Shown: positions 39,601 through 48,294, counted from the stretch's first letter. The stretch is DNA of 64,000 nt from Mucilaginibacter frigoritolerans (GCF_007830615.1 NZ_VLLI01000009.1:186001-250000), one strand, 5' to 3'. The notes: generated by a model not told the origin, from the sequence alone. A program made the numbers and translations.

Positions 39601-39790
39601 CCCTGTTACAAGTGGTTTTATAAAAACACTTAGGTTATCTGTGATTGGAAACAACCTGTTGTACTTCTACAAAAAGGCACCTTATGATCCTGAAGTTACT
39701 ATGTCAACAGGTAACGGCCTTTCTGGTGTAGATGTATTTAACCAGCCTACCACCCGTAGAATTGGAGCACAACTAAATGTTACCTTTTAG
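36698..39790 (+). CDS. SusC/RagA-type TonB-dependent outer-membrane transporter
   Basis: 1030 residues. After a signal peptide comes a carboxypeptidase-regulatory-like beta-sandwich (about 45-120, TIKGTVKDTNGEPLVGVNIAL to FTYIGYNKTEVKV), then a TonB box-like segment (LTEVVVTALGVKRSEKSL), the plug (GKVAGVDISPSSSGVGGSVKVILRG, PLYVIDGVPI, DDIESITVLEGAAASALYG) and a 22-strand barrel ending in Phe (RRIGAQLNVTF). It imports an oligomer bound by its SusD partner. No enzyme genes flank it, so the substrate (glycan or peptide) is open. Confidence 0.96.
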   Translation: MKKKLLFTLLIPCIAVGAKAHSYGGNNMHAFKENAGQTIKAIATIKGTVKDTNGEPLVGVNIALKGTDKGTQSDVNGNFTIEANAGDVLVFTYIGYNKTEVKVTGPTVNVVLTADSKQLTEVVVTALGVKRSEKSLVYANQVVGGSELNAVKSDNLMNSLNGKVAGVDISPSSSGVGGSVKVILRGSKNTLQGNQPLYVIDGVPITNTSNSNGQPNGTYGGSPDGGDGISNLNPDDIESITVLEGAAASALYGYQAANGVILVTTKKGKAGKAQINFSSSYLNDAISYKPKFQNEYGETPNGNQSWGAKLSTPSTANNLGDFYQHGNNYTNAFNFTSGSDLAQTYFSYANTTANGVQPTNSLERNNFTFRETAHFLNNKLTLDVNTNYITQKIDNTPGEGFYFNTLPGLYLFPVGVDILPYKNNYGVPQPARNGLLTQNWVANEDIQQNPWWILYKNPNYSTRNRALFNASLKYDVADWLNIQVRGNVDRVADTWEQDLYAGTNAVLSVANGQYTRTDQTLTQSYGDAIANFKVPMKSDFKIDGLVGASITDDNTIGTKLNPGLGLAIPNVFIQQNVLTSTSTNAATLPSNRNQVQSIFGSVNFSYKGWAYLTVTERNDWASTLASLAGTNNFSYSYPSIGLSFILSDMFKLPDFISYAKIRGSYAEVASPIPPYLTNPINYLAGGGAVNFNQVEVPDNLKPTDTKSKEGGVDLKLLNNKLNFSFTYYESNSYNQFIQYTPSSSSIYTTGYLNAGNIQNQGVELTLGYDILKSSDFGWNSSLNYSSNKNKVIELNPAAPTTPVILTGSGPNAYESALAVGGSYGDIYGVKYERNAAGQIMVNSSGAPINNGTFVKLGNPNPKFQMGWSNSFNYKKFSLNFLVDGKFGGQVMSMTQMLMDSYGTSLVTGQARDAGGVTVNAVDPSGKAVTKVDAYTWYSTIGGRSGIAEAYMYSATVVRLRQASLGYNFPVTSGFIKTLRLSVIGNNLLYFYKKAPYDPEVTMSTGNGLSGVDVFNQPTTRRIGAQLNVTF

Positions 39791-39818
39791 TGAATAATTG
39801 ATCTTAAAATAATTAGTG

Positions 39819-41474
39819 ATGAAAAATATAACTTTTTTAAAAGATAAATTAATTGGGATTAATACTTTAAGTAAATGTATCCTGGTTAGCGCGTGCATCA
39901 TTCTAATGAATGGATGTACGAAAAACTTCGACTCCTATAATACAGACAACACTGGGATAACGAATGCTGAATTACAACCCGATTTCAATAATGTCGGTTT
40001 GTATTACCCAGGTATACAGCAAGGTATATTTGGTGTGAATGGGGATTATCAGCTGATGCAAAATTTAAATTCAGATTGCTATGCGGGTTACTATATGTCT
40101 CCTGACCCGTTCAGGGGAAATATCAATAACCAGAGCTATGCTTTAGTAGACGGCTGGAATTCGCGCGTATATACTATAGCTTATCAAAATGTAATGGGAC
40201 CAGTAAGAGTAATAGCTGGTAAAGGAACACGGACTGCAAACCCTCACTTTTGGGCTATTGCTTTAATAATGCAGGTACAAGCCATGAGCAGGGTTACTGA
40301 TTATTACGGACCAATACCTTACAGCAAGGTTGGACAATCCGGTACTAATACAGCTTATGATTCCCAGCAAGCTGTTTACAATTCATTCTTTTTGCAACTG
40401 GATACTGCTGTTACTAACCTTACAGCTTATGTTTCGGCTAACCCGGGCCTGACCCCTTTCAAAAAGTTTGACATGTTATATAGCGGCGATTACAAAGAAT
40501 GGATAAAATATGCTAATTCGTTAAGGTTAAGGTTAGCTATGCACCTGGTAAATATTGACCCAACTACGGCTAAAACGCAAGCGTTAAAAGCTATTGCAGA
40601 TCCGGGTGGCTTAATTACCACTAACGCAGACAATGCCCAGCTTTCGGGTTATGGCTATTATAACGACGTATGGTGGATAGGTACAAGCTGGACAGATTTG
40701 GCCGCAGGCGCAGCTTTAACTTCCTATTTAAATGGGTATAATGATCCGCGTGAATCAAAAATGCTTTCCCCGGCTACAGCACCTGCAAGTATTGCAGGGC
40801 AATATGTTGGGATACGTGCAGGTACACCTGTAGGTGGTAAACCAATGTATAGCGGATATTCTACCCCTAACTTTGCTATCATGCAGGAATATACACCTAT
40901 GGTACTCTTCAACGCGTCTGAAGTTTGGTTTTTAAAGGCTGAAGCTGCATTAAGAGGCTGGACCACTGAAAGCGCACAAACAGATTATGAAACAGGTATA
41001 AATACTTCATTCGCCTATTGGGGTGCTTCTATTGGCAGTTACCTTAGCGATAACACCAGCACACAGGCTAATTATGTAGATCCGCAAACTCCTGAAGCAG
41101 GTGTTGACAATGCAAGTATCAATGCAATGTCAACAATTACAATTGCCTGGAATAGCAGCGCAACCAATGAACAAAATTTGGAGCGGATCATCACTCAAAA
41201 GTGGCTGGCTATGTTCCCTTATGGCGGCTGGGAAGCCTGGACGGAATATCGTCGTACTGGTTACCCAAGGCTTTTTCCTGTTGTGGTTAACAATAGCGGA
41301 GGTACTATAAGTACATCCTTGCAAATCCGTAGGATAGCATATCCATCCAGCGAATATACCAATAATGCTTCTGGTGTAGCTGGTGGCGTGTCATTACTTG
41401 GCGGTCCAGATAATGGAGGAACAGCTGTATGGTGGGATACCAATAAAGGTCAGGCTGTTCCAAAGAACTTCTAA
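39819..41474 (+). CDS. SusD/RagB-type surface lipoprotein
   Basis: 551 residues from the ATG at 39819 (a GTG one codon earlier is possible). A lipobox (ILMNGC followed by TKNFDSYN) tethers it at the surface. The TPR-like fold of SusD shows in HFWAIALIMQVQAMSRVTDYYGPIPYS, EWIKYANSLRLRLAMHLVNIDP and the C-terminal ERIITQKWLAMFPYGGWEAWTEYRRTGYPRL. It acts as the lid of the SusC channel and binds the ligand. Starts 28 bases after the susC-like stop. Confidence 0.95.
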   Translation: MKNITFLKDKLIGINTLSKCILVSACIILMNGCTKNFDSYNTDNTGITNAELQPDFNNVGLYYPGIQQGIFGVNGDYQLMQNLNSDCYAGYYMSPDPFRGNINNQSYALVDGWNSRVYTIAYQNVMGPVRVIAGKGTRTANPHFWAIALIMQVQAMSRVTDYYGPIPYSKVGQSGTNTAYDSQQAVYNSFFLQLDTAVTNLTAYVSANPGLTPFKKFDMLYSGDYKEWIKYANSLRLRLAMHLVNIDPTTAKTQALKAIADPGGLITTNADNAQLSGYGYYNDVWWIGTSWTDLAAGAALTSYLNGYNDPRESKMLSPATAPASIAGQYVGIRAGTPVGGKPMYSGYSTPNFAIMQEYTPMVLFNASEVWFLKAEAALRGWTTESAQTDYETGINTSFAYWGASIGSYLSDNTSTQANYVDPQTPEAGVDNASINAMSTITIAWNSSATNEQNLERIITQKWLAMFPYGGWEAWTEYRRTGYPRLFPVVVNNSGGTISTSLQIRRIAYPSSEYTNNASGVAGGVSLLGGPDNGGTAVWWDTNKGQAVPKNF

Positions 41475-41498
41475 TTCCTTTCTAATTTAAACCATTTG

Positions 41499-41535
41499 AA
41501 ATCCTGATGCACTACTGTGCATCAGGATTTTTCAT
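41499..41535 (+). terminator. Terminator of the SusC/SusD operon
   Basis: AAATCCTGATGCAC pairs with GTGCATCAGGATTT around a TACT loop, followed by Ts. Confidence 0.9.
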
Positions 41536-41626
41536 GAATAGCACCGGCCTAAAAACACACAATTAACCCTTACAAATAAAACATTCAAAATATGAATAAA
41601 ATTAACTTTAACGCGACGAGCACTAT

Positions 41627-41655
41627 AGTGTTCAAAGCATTCATTTTTGAACACT
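41627..41655. repeat. 10-bp perfect inverted repeat AGTGTTCAAA/TTTGAACACT
   Basis: Arms at 41627-41636 and 41646-41655 with a 9-nt spacer. It lies about 35 bases upstream of the -33 element of the TonB/MORN gene, so it could be an operator or the remains of a hairpin. Confidence 0.45.
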
Positions 41656-41688
41656 TTGATTACTGTGATTAATTATTTGAGTGATCAA

Positions 41689-41720
41689 TTGATAAAAATT
41701 TTAGAATCTGTTTATCTTTA
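41689..41720 (+). promoter_or_regulatory. Promoter of the TonB/MORN gene pair
   Basis: TTG at 41689-41691, 21-nt spacer, TATCTTTA at 41713-41720. The leader before the ATG at 41737 would be about 12 nt. Confidence 0.6.
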
Positions 41721-41736
41721 ACCACATATTAAAGAG

Positions 41737-42708
41737 ATGCTAAAGCCTATTCTTATTACTATTACAGGTATTTTACTGATGAGCACTGTCTTTGCTCAAA
41801 AAAATGACAGCTCAGTTTATTATTTAAATAAAAAAGGCGCTGTTGTTAATACTAAAGATGATGCCGATTACAAAATGGTATTTCTACCTCCTGATAGTAT
41901 CATAGATAAAAGTCTTTTTATTATTAAAGGGTATTATAAAAGCGGTAAACTTAAATTGTTAGGATATTCAAAAACCAATAACCTGAATTTGAAATTTCAG
42001 GGCAAGGTAACCGTATTTTTTCCTGATGGTCATAAAATGCGGATTACTAATTATGAGAATGGTGAAATGATTGGCGATATTATTGAATATTATCCTAACG
42101 GAATGTTTTATAACCGGGAAACCATTACCAAATTAGCCACCGGCGAAGAAAAAACATCATTGCAGGATTGCAGCGATAGCAATGGCAAAGTACTGGCAAA
42201 AAATGGCAACGGTACCTGGTTAAAACTCAATAGTGAACTGACAAAGGTTAAGGAAGAAGGCCCTGTCATAAATGGGATTGAAGAAGGGGAGTGGCATTCC
42301 CGGAAGTCAGATTCGGTAGAGATAATTACTGAATATAAAAATGGCAAAATTGTAAGTGTTGCAAGTTTATATAAATCCGGAGAAAAAATTTATTCTTACG
42401 TTGAAAAAGCTCCTGAATTTCCCGGTGGGTCTGAAGGCTTCAGTAAGTTTATTGGCAGCAATGTTAAATATCCAGCCGAAGCCAAAAAGAATGCAGTTCA
42501 GGGCAAGGTTATGATATCTTTCGTTGTGGAGAAAGACGGCAGCCTGAGCGAAATAAAGACCATAAAAGGAATCGGCAGTGGATGCGATGAGGAAGCAGTA
42601 ATTGTAATGAAACTATCTCCTAAATGGGAGCCAGGCATACATAATGGGAAAGCTGTAAGGGTACTTTTAACATTACCTATTACTTTCTTGTTAGGTAAGA
42701 AAAAATAA
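41737..42708 (+). CDS. Secreted MORN-repeat protein with TonB C-terminal domain
   Basis: 323 residues. A signal peptide (ending TVFAQ) precedes MORN/YwqK-like Gly-Tyr repeats (GYYKSGKLKLLGYS; VTVFFPDGHKMRITNYENGEMIGDIIEYYPNGMFY; TEYKNGKIVSVASLYKSG), then a TonB C-terminal domain from about residue 225 (VEKAPEFPGGSEGFSKFIG, YPAEAKKNAVQGKVMISFVVEKDGSL, PKWEPGIHNGKAVRV). There is no membrane anchor other than the signal peptide. Its role may be binding to TonB-dependent receptors or envelope structure; energy coupling is not evident. A tandem paralogue follows after 29 bases. Confidence 0.85.
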   Translation: MLKPILITITGILLMSTVFAQKNDSSVYYLNKKGAVVNTKDDADYKMVFLPPDSIIDKSLFIIKGYYKSGKLKLLGYSKTNNLNLKFQGKVTVFFPDGHKMRITNYENGEMIGDIIEYYPNGMFYNRETITKLATGEEKTSLQDCSDSNGKVLAKNGNGTWLKLNSELTKVKEEGPVINGIEEGEWHSRKSDSVEIITEYKNGKIVSVASLYKSGEKIYSYVEKAPEFPGGSEGFSKFIGSNVKYPAEAKKNAVQGKVMISFVVEKDGSLSEIKTIKGIGSGCDEEAVIVMKLSPKWEPGIHNGKAVRVLLTLPITFLLGKKK

Positions 42709-42737
42709 CCAATACTTTTAAATTCAAAAAACATATA

Positions 42738-43699
42738 ATGATTAAATCTTTACTTACGCTGATTTTAAGCGCATGCTTCTTTTTGGCTTTTGCACAAAAA
42801 AAAGATACTTCAGTTTATTACGTTACAAAATCAGGAAAGATCGTTTCAACAAAAGATAGTGCTGATTATTTTGCCATGATTCTACCTCCTGATACAAGTA
42901 TTGATAAAAACCTATCAATTATAAAGGAATACTATAAAAATGGAAAAATCAGATTAATTGGAAATGCGACGATTACCGGTTTGAAATTTCAGGGTTCTGT
43001 TATTAGTTTCTTTCCAAACGGTCATAAAATGAGTATAAAAAATTATGATACGGGCAGCCCTAGTGGAGATTTAATAGAATATTATCCAAATGGTAAATTC
43101 TATAATAAAAAGAGTTATACCGATGAATTGATAGAGAGTGACCGTGAGCTATTATATAAGGAATGTAATGATTCAACGGGAAAGGTGCTCGCAGAAAACG
43201 GTCATGGGAAATGGATTAAATTCAATGATGACTTCACTAAAGTGTTAGAACAAGGAAATATAGTAGATGGTAAGCGTGATAGTGTTTGGACGATTGCAGT
43301 AACTGATAGTACAGGTTTTATGGAAAGCTATCATGATGGAGCACTTATCAAGCGTCAACCGTGCATTATCTCTCATAACAAATTTTAGTCTCGGTCGATA
43401 CGCCCCCGAAGTTTACCGACGGAATAGAAGGTTTATATAAATTTATTGGCAAAAACATTAGGTATCCATCTGAAGCAAGGAGAAACGGAACACAAGGCCG
43501 TGTAATTGTGAACTTTATTGTTGAAGAAAATGGAACTCTAACCAATATTAAAGTTGTTCGCGGCATAGGTGATGGTTGCGATGAAGAAGCGGTGCGGATT
43601 ATTAAAATTTCATCTTCTCTTTGGAAGCCAGGTGTGCAAAATGGAAAACCAGTAAGAGTAAGTTATACTGTACCTATTAGCTTTCAATTATCATATTAA
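42738..43699 (+). pseudogene. Frameshifted paralogue of the MORN/TonB protein
   Basis: The first frame (42738-43388, 216 aa) reproduces the signal peptide and MORN-like part of its neighbour. It stops at a TAG at 43386, exactly where the TonB domain should begin. That domain continues in another frame as LVSVDTPPKFTDGIEGLYKF, then YPSEARRNGTQGRVIVNFIV and WKPGVQNGKPVRV, to the stop at 43699. Restoring one T in the run TTTT at 43383-43386 rejoins them as NKFLVSVDTPP. Both halves are otherwise intact, so the lesion is recent, a sequencing error, or a phase-variable slip. It is not a classic slippery heptamer. Confidence 0.85.
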
Positions 43700-43704
43700 A
43701 TACA

Positions 43705-43739
43705 AAAGAGGGCTTTTATCAATCGATAAAAGCCCTCTT
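43705..43739. terminator. Bidirectional terminator between TonB/MORN genes and mdh
   Basis: AAGAGGGCTTTTATC pairs with GATAAAAGCCCTCTT around an AATC loop; it serves convergent genes on both strands. Confidence 0.88.
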
Positions 43740-43757
43740 CCCTTAAAAGATTTGTTA

Positions 43758-44696
43758 CTATAATAAGTTCGAATCAACCAAAACCTGGTTCATGTTACGA
43801 ACTGCATCAGCGCTTTTGTTAAATTCAGCTTGTTCAGCATCGCTCAATTTGAAATCAAGAATCTTTTCAAAACCGTTTTTACCAAGGATAACCGGAACAA
43901 CTAAAGAAATATCTTTCTGGCCATATTCACCGTCAAGCGCAACACCACACGAAATTAGTTTTTTCTCATCGCGAACAATGCTTTCAACCATTGCAGCAGT
44001 ACCTGCACCAGGTGCATACCATGCAGAAGTACCGATTAATTTGGTTAAAGTAGCACCACCAACCATAGTTGCTGCAACTACTTTATCCTGTTGTTCTTTG
44101 CTTAACAATTGAGTCACCGGAATGCTGTTCCAGGTAGCATGGTTAATTAAAGGAATCATAGTAGTATCACCGTGACCACCGATAACAACAGCATTTAAAT
44201 CAGCAGGTGAGCAACCAAGCTCCTGGCTCAAGTAATATTTAAACCTTGCTGAATCCAAAGCGCCACCCATACCTAAAATTCTGTTTTTAGGTAAACCTGA
44301 AGTTTTCAGGGTAAGGTAGTTCATGGTATCCATTGGGTTTGAAACCACAATGATGATAGTATTTGGAGAATATTTTAAAATATTTTCGGTAACGCTTTTT
44401 ACAATGCCTGCATTGGTGCCGATTAGTTCCTCACGGGTCATTCCCGGCTTGCGTGGTAAGCCTGAAGTAATTACCACTACTTCTGAACCAGCGGTAGCTG
44501 CATAATCATTAGTAACACCCTTTATTTTGGTATCAAAACCCAATAAAGCTGAAGTTTGCATCATATCAATAGCCTTGCCTTCAGCAAAACCTTCTCTGAT
44601 ATCTAACAAAATTAATTCTTCAGCCAATTCTTTCCTGGCGATATTATCCGCGCAGGTAGCACCTACAGCTCCGGCACCAACAACAGTTATTTTCAT
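43758..44696 (-). CDS. mdh: Malate dehydrogenase
   Basis: 312 residues. NAD-dependent interconversion of malate and oxaloacetate in the TCA cycle. It has the lactate/malate dehydrogenase fold: MKITVVGAGAVGATCADNIA nucleotide site, LLDIREG (Asp for NAD), the mobile loop SGLPRKPGMTREELIGTN with the substrate Arg residues, VVSNPMD, and the catalytic pair Asp/His in the DSARFKYYL...VVIGGHGDTTMIPL region. The LDH-like MDH subgroup is typical of Bacteroidota. Confidence 0.96.
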   Translation of the reverse strand: MKITVVGAGAVGATCADNIARKELAEELILLDIREGFAEGKAIDMMQTSALLGFDTKIKGVTNDYAATAGSEVVVITSGLPRKPGMTREELIGTNAGIVKSVTENILKYSPNTIIIVVSNPMDTMNYLTLKTSGLPKNRILGMGGALDSARFKYYLSQELGCSPADLNAVVIGGHGDTTMIPLINHATWNSIPVTQLLSKEQQDKVVAATMVGGATLTKLIGTSAWYAPGAGTAAMVESIVRDEKKLISCGVALDGEYGQKDISLVVPVILGKNGFEKILDFKLSDAEQAEFNKSADAVRNMNQVLVDSNLL

Positions 44697-44699
44697 ATT

Positions 44700-45322
44700 A
44701 GTAATTTGTTTTTAATTCGTTATGAAGCTATTATGTAGCAGTTTAGATTTATTTGGCCGCAAATAATGGTTTCATAATTTACTTGATTTGCAGATAGAAA
44801 ATTAAATTGGCCGAAGATAGATATTTATATTTTTTAGAACGTAAAAAATGTGTAATATGTAGTGTTTCTGAATTGAGAAATTTATATTAAATTCAATTTG
44901 ATTAACGAGCAATATCAGTCCTGAAGTTTTTTTAGATAATAAATAGATTTTAGTGAGCATTATAACTTTAAAAAGCAAGCCAATTAAGGTTGTATTCTAA
45001 TGTAAAACTAAAAATATCAAAATCCCTAATAGCAAAACCACCAAATAAATTTATCAGTAATAATAAACTACGGGAAAATCGGTTTATTGAATAATTCACT
45101 TTTACTTTTTAGCCTATTTTTCAAGAGCAGACCATCACCGCATTATTCTTTTATTGGGATTTTGCCGAAATTAATACCACATAGAGGTGTTTTCAAAAAA
45201 AATTCTAATTTTTTTAACATTTTATGATGAATTTTATAAAAATAATTTAAATTCGCCTCGATATTTGTATATAACGTTATAAAAAACGCGATTTAAACCC
45301 AATATTATAAAATCCTTAAAAA
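44700..45322. other. AT-rich intergenic region between mdh and glnII-type gene
   Basis: About 620 bases with no ORF or RNA gene I can support. It must hold both divergent promoters. A near-consensus -7 (GATATTTG, about 45269) sits 45 bases before the glutamine synthetase ATG. Confidence 0.35.
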
Positions 45323-46333
45323 ATGGCAACTAAACTCGAGTACATCTGGCTTGACGGTTACAAACCAACACAAAGCCTGCGCAGCAAAACTAAAATTGTA
45401 AGTGACTTCACCGGAAAATTATCAGAATGCCCGGATTGGAGTTTTGACGGTTCATCAACCGAGCAGGCACCAGGCGGTTCGTCTGATTGTGTTTTGAAGC
45501 CTGTATTTATTTGTAAAGATCCGGGAAGATTAGATGCTTACCTGGTAATGTGCGAAGTACTGGATTCAACCGGTGTACCTCATGAGTCAAATGGCCGTGC
45601 TACCATCCAGGATGATGATAATGATTTTTGGTTTGGTTTCGAACAAGAATATTTCTTATGGGATCCTGAAACTGATAAACCTCTTGGTTTCCCGGCAGGT
45701 GGTTACCCTGCTCCACAAGGCCCATATTATTGCTCAGTAGGCGCTAAAAACGCTTTCGGCAGAGAGATTGTTGAAGAACACTTAGACCTTTGCCTTGAAG
45801 CTGGTTTAAATGTTGAAGGCATCAACGCTGAAGTTGCTGCTGGCCAGTGGGAATTCCAGATTTTCGCTAAAGGTGCTAAAGAAGCTGGTGACCAAATCTG
45901 GGTTGCTCGTTACTTATTAGAAAGAGTTGGTGAAGCTCATGGTGTTTCTATCAACTGGCATTGCAAACCATTAGGTGCTTTAGACTGGAATGGTTCAGGT
46001 ATGCATGCTAACTTCTCAAATACTACTTTAAGAACCTGTGGTAGCAAAGATATTTACGACAAAATTTGCGAAGCATTCCGTCCGGCAGTTGCTGAGTGTA
46101 TTGCTGTATATGGTGCACACAACGAGTTACGCTTAACCGGTAAACACGAAACTGCTTCAATCCACGATTATAGCTATGGTGTTTCTGACCGTGGTGCTTC
46201 CATCCGTATTCCTTTATACACCGTTCAAAAAGGCTGGAAAGGTTACCTGGAAGATCGTCGTCCAAACTCAGCTGCTGATCCATACAAAGTTGCTGCAGTT
46301 ATCATTAAAACAGTTAAATCTGCTAAAGTTTAA
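45323..46333 (+). CDS. Type II (eukaryote-like) glutamine synthetase
   Basis: 336 residues, far shorter than the ~470-residue type I and ~730-residue type III enzymes. It makes glutamine from glutamate, ammonia and ATP. The order matches animal and plant GSII: beta-grasp domain with IWLDGYKPTQSLRSKTK and WSFDGSSTEQAPGGSSDCVLKP, then FGFEQEYFL, GPYYCSVGAKNAFGREIVEEH, INAEVAAGQWEFQI, WNGSGMHANFS, LRLTGKHETASI and SIRIPLYTVQKGWKGYLEDRRPNSAADPY. Regulation by adenylylation is not expected, since the type I adenylylation loop is absent. Confidence 0.95.
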   Translation: MATKLEYIWLDGYKPTQSLRSKTKIVSDFTGKLSECPDWSFDGSSTEQAPGGSSDCVLKPVFICKDPGRLDAYLVMCEVLDSTGVPHESNGRATIQDDDNDFWFGFEQEYFLWDPETDKPLGFPAGGYPAPQGPYYCSVGAKNAFGREIVEEHLDLCLEAGLNVEGINAEVAAGQWEFQIFAKGAKEAGDQIWVARYLLERVGEAHGVSINWHCKPLGALDWNGSGMHANFSNTTLRTCGSKDIYDKICEAFRPAVAECIAVYGAHNELRLTGKHETASIHDYSYGVSDRGASIRIPLYTVQKGWKGYLEDRRPNSAADPYKVAAVIIKTVKSAKV

Positions 46334-46356
46334 ACTCCTAACTAAACTAAATATGA

Positions 46357-46779
46357 TTAATCCCCTGGCTGTAAAAGGTCCGGGGATTTTTTATATAATA
46401 AATAATTGCCTAAAGTAATTTCAGGTAAACCCTTAACAGGTAAATTATATAAGTAAACCCAGCAACTCATTTTTGTACTATTGACCATCTCAATTTCAAC
46501 TAATTGCCTTATAAATTCATTTGGATAAGGTTCATCTGTTCCAAAACCTTCATATTCATCTAATACCGCAAATGTAACTTTAGGATCATCCACAAAAAAG
46601 ATACTACCATAAACATATAGGCCACATCCGGTATCTGCAATAGCACCGGGATATAATCCTATTTCATAAAGTTTTCCTTCAAATTTTCCCTTATTATAAA
46701 ACGTGCAATTTTGTTTCAGGTAAACAGCAAATTCGTTATCATCATTTAATAATGACCCATAAACAAATAAATAACTCAT
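46357..46779 (-). CDS. Gamma-glutamylcyclotransferase-like (AIG2-like) protein
   Basis: 140 residues from the ATG at 46779 (MSYLFVYGSLLND), preferred because YGSL must be near the N-terminus in this fold; a start at 46791 is also possible. The GGCT fold shows the substrate-binding YGSLL, GLYPGAIADTGCGLYVYGSIFFVDD and the catalytic Glu in LDEYEGFG. Such enzymes release 5-oxoproline from gamma-glutamyl amines or amino acids. Convergent with the glutamine synthetase gene and divergent from the ligase gene at 46926. Confidence 0.82.
   Translation of the reverse strand: MSYLFVYGSLLNDDNEFAVYLKQNCTFYNKGKFEGKLYEIGLYPGAIADTGCGLYVYGSIFFVDDPKVTFAVLDEYEGFGTDEPYPNEFIRQLVEIEMVNSTKMSCWVYLYNLPVKGLPEITLGNYLLYKKSPDLLQPGD
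46359..46390 (+). terminator. Terminator of the glutamine synthetase gene
   Basis: AATCCCC and GGGGATT arms with an imperfect middle, followed by TTTTTTAT. The minus-strand cyclotransferase-like ORF ends inside this hairpin (stop at 46357), so its last codons and the terminator share bases. Confidence 0.75.
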
Positions 46780-46925
46780 TCTTTCATCCATCAAATCAAA
46801 AATATTAAAAACTAACACAGATCTTGTACGTATAGCATATGCCTTGAGCAAAACATCTTAACAATTATTCTTTTATGCATTACATTTATGTTGCTTAACT
46901 TGCCACCGAAAATTATTCTATCCTC

Positions 46926-48284
46926 ATGAATGAAGATCAAATTAAAACCTATATTAAGGAAAACAATATTCAGAAAATAAAATTCGCCTTTGCTGATATC
47001 GACGGCATTTTACGCGGAAAAGTTATCCATCCAAAAAAATTCACCGATGGACTTGACAAAGGCTTCGGCTTTTGTGATGTAGTTTTTGGCTGGGACAGCA
47101 GTGATGCCTGTTATGACAACGTAAAACTAACCGGGTGGCATACAGGATATCCAGATCAGCTTTGCCGTATTGACCTGTCAACATTCCGCAACATTCCCTG
47201 GGACGATAATATTCCCTTCTTTTTGGGCGATTTTAGCAAAGCAGATGGCAACGATCTTCCGGCATGTGGGCGTAGCCTGTTAAAACGTATTGCCAAACAA
47301 TGTGATTCAATGGGTTATCATGCCGAATTTGCACAAGAGTTTGAGTGGTTCAACTTTAAAGAGACCTCTGAAACTTTAAAAGAAAAGAGCTTTACACATC
47401 TGGAGAATTTCACCCAGGGGATGTTTGGCTATTCCATTTTGCGCACTTCACAACAAAGCGATTTTTATAATGATTTATATGATCTGCTATTAAAATTCAA
47501 TATACCATTAGAAGGTTTGCATACCGAAACAGGTCCCGGAGTTTATGAAGCTGCCATTTTACACGATGAGGTTTTAGCAGCAGCAGACAAAGCCGTTATT
47601 TTTAAAACCGCTGTAAAAGAAATAGCTTATAAACATGGCATTATGGCTTCATTTATGGCCAAATGGAATGAGAACCTGCCGGGCTGTAGCGGGCATATTC
47701 ATCAAAGTTTATGGAACAAGGAAAACACCAAAAACCTGTTCTATAGTACTGATGATCAATATAATATGAGCGATTTGCACAAACATTACCTTGCCGGCCA
47801 GTTGCATTGTTTACCTTATATATTACCTATGTACGCGCCAACCATAAATAGTTACAAGCGTTTAGTAGAAGGTGCGTGGGCACCAACAACCGTTACCTGG
47901 GGCATTGATAACCGCACAACAGCTTTAAGGGTAATACATACTTCAGAAAACTATACACGGTTGGAAACCCGCATCCCTGGCTCCGATACTAATCCGTACC
48001 TGGCAATGGCTGCAGCATTGGCATCTGGCTTGTATGGCATCATCAATAAATTGCCGCTTAATGTGCCTGCAACAGTGGGTAATGGCTATAACAACAAAAG
48101 TAACGGCAGCCTTGCATCAAACCTTTATGATGCGGCCGAGATGATGAAAAATTCAAGCATAGCAAAAGAACTATTTGGTGAAGCCTTTGTTGACCACTTT
48201 ACCCAAACCCGCTTTTGGGAATACAAACAGTTTGCTAAAAGCGTAACTGATTGGGAATTGAAAAGATATTTCGAGATTATATAA
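46926..48284 (+). CDS. Glutamine synthetase-like ligase (GlnT / gamma-glutamyl amide type)
   Basis: 452 residues. Its GS fold differs from the housekeeping enzyme: a beta-grasp region (FAFADIDGILRGKVIHPKKF), FAQEFEWFNF, the central LEGLHTETGPGVYEAAI, GCSGHIHQSLWN and the closing RIPGSDTNPYLAMAAALASG. These match the class that ligates glutamate to amines other than ammonia (polyamines, ethanolamine, methylamine), but the amine cannot be read from sequence. It heads a same-strand run with a kinase 11 bases downstream and a HAD protein after that. A second GS beside a true GSII argues against an ammonia-assimilating role. Confidence 0.88.
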   Translation: MNEDQIKTYIKENNIQKIKFAFADIDGILRGKVIHPKKFTDGLDKGFGFCDVVFGWDSSDACYDNVKLTGWHTGYPDQLCRIDLSTFRNIPWDDNIPFFLGDFSKADGNDLPACGRSLLKRIAKQCDSMGYHAEFAQEFEWFNFKETSETLKEKSFTHLENFTQGMFGYSILRTSQQSDFYNDLYDLLLKFNIPLEGLHTETGPGVYEAAILHDEVLAAADKAVIFKTAVKEIAYKHGIMASFMAKWNENLPGCSGHIHQSLWNKENTKNLFYSTDDQYNMSDLHKHYLAGQLHCLPYILPMYAPTINSYKRLVEGAWAPTTVTWGIDNRTTALRVIHTSENYTRLETRIPGSDTNPYLAMAAALASGLYGIINKLPLNVPATVGNGYNNKSNGSLASNLYDAAEMMKNSSIAKELFGEAFVDHFTQTRFWEYKQFAKSVTDWELKRYFEII

Positions 48285-48294
48285 TTAGCATACC

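Noticed and set aside
41592..41672. 26-codon ORF upstream of the TonB/MORN gene
   Set aside because: It is largely made of the AGTGTTCAAA inverted repeat and has no start signal; better read as a regulatory region.
43379..43392. Programmed -1 frameshift in the second TonB/MORN gene
   Set aside because: The site CAAATTTTAG does not allow standard re-pairing in both P and A sites, and no stimulatory hairpin follows; a single-base loss is simpler.
46357..46851. Longer start for the cyclotransferase-like gene
   Set aside because: The extra 24 residues place YGSL too far from the N-terminus; the ATG at 46779 fits the fold.
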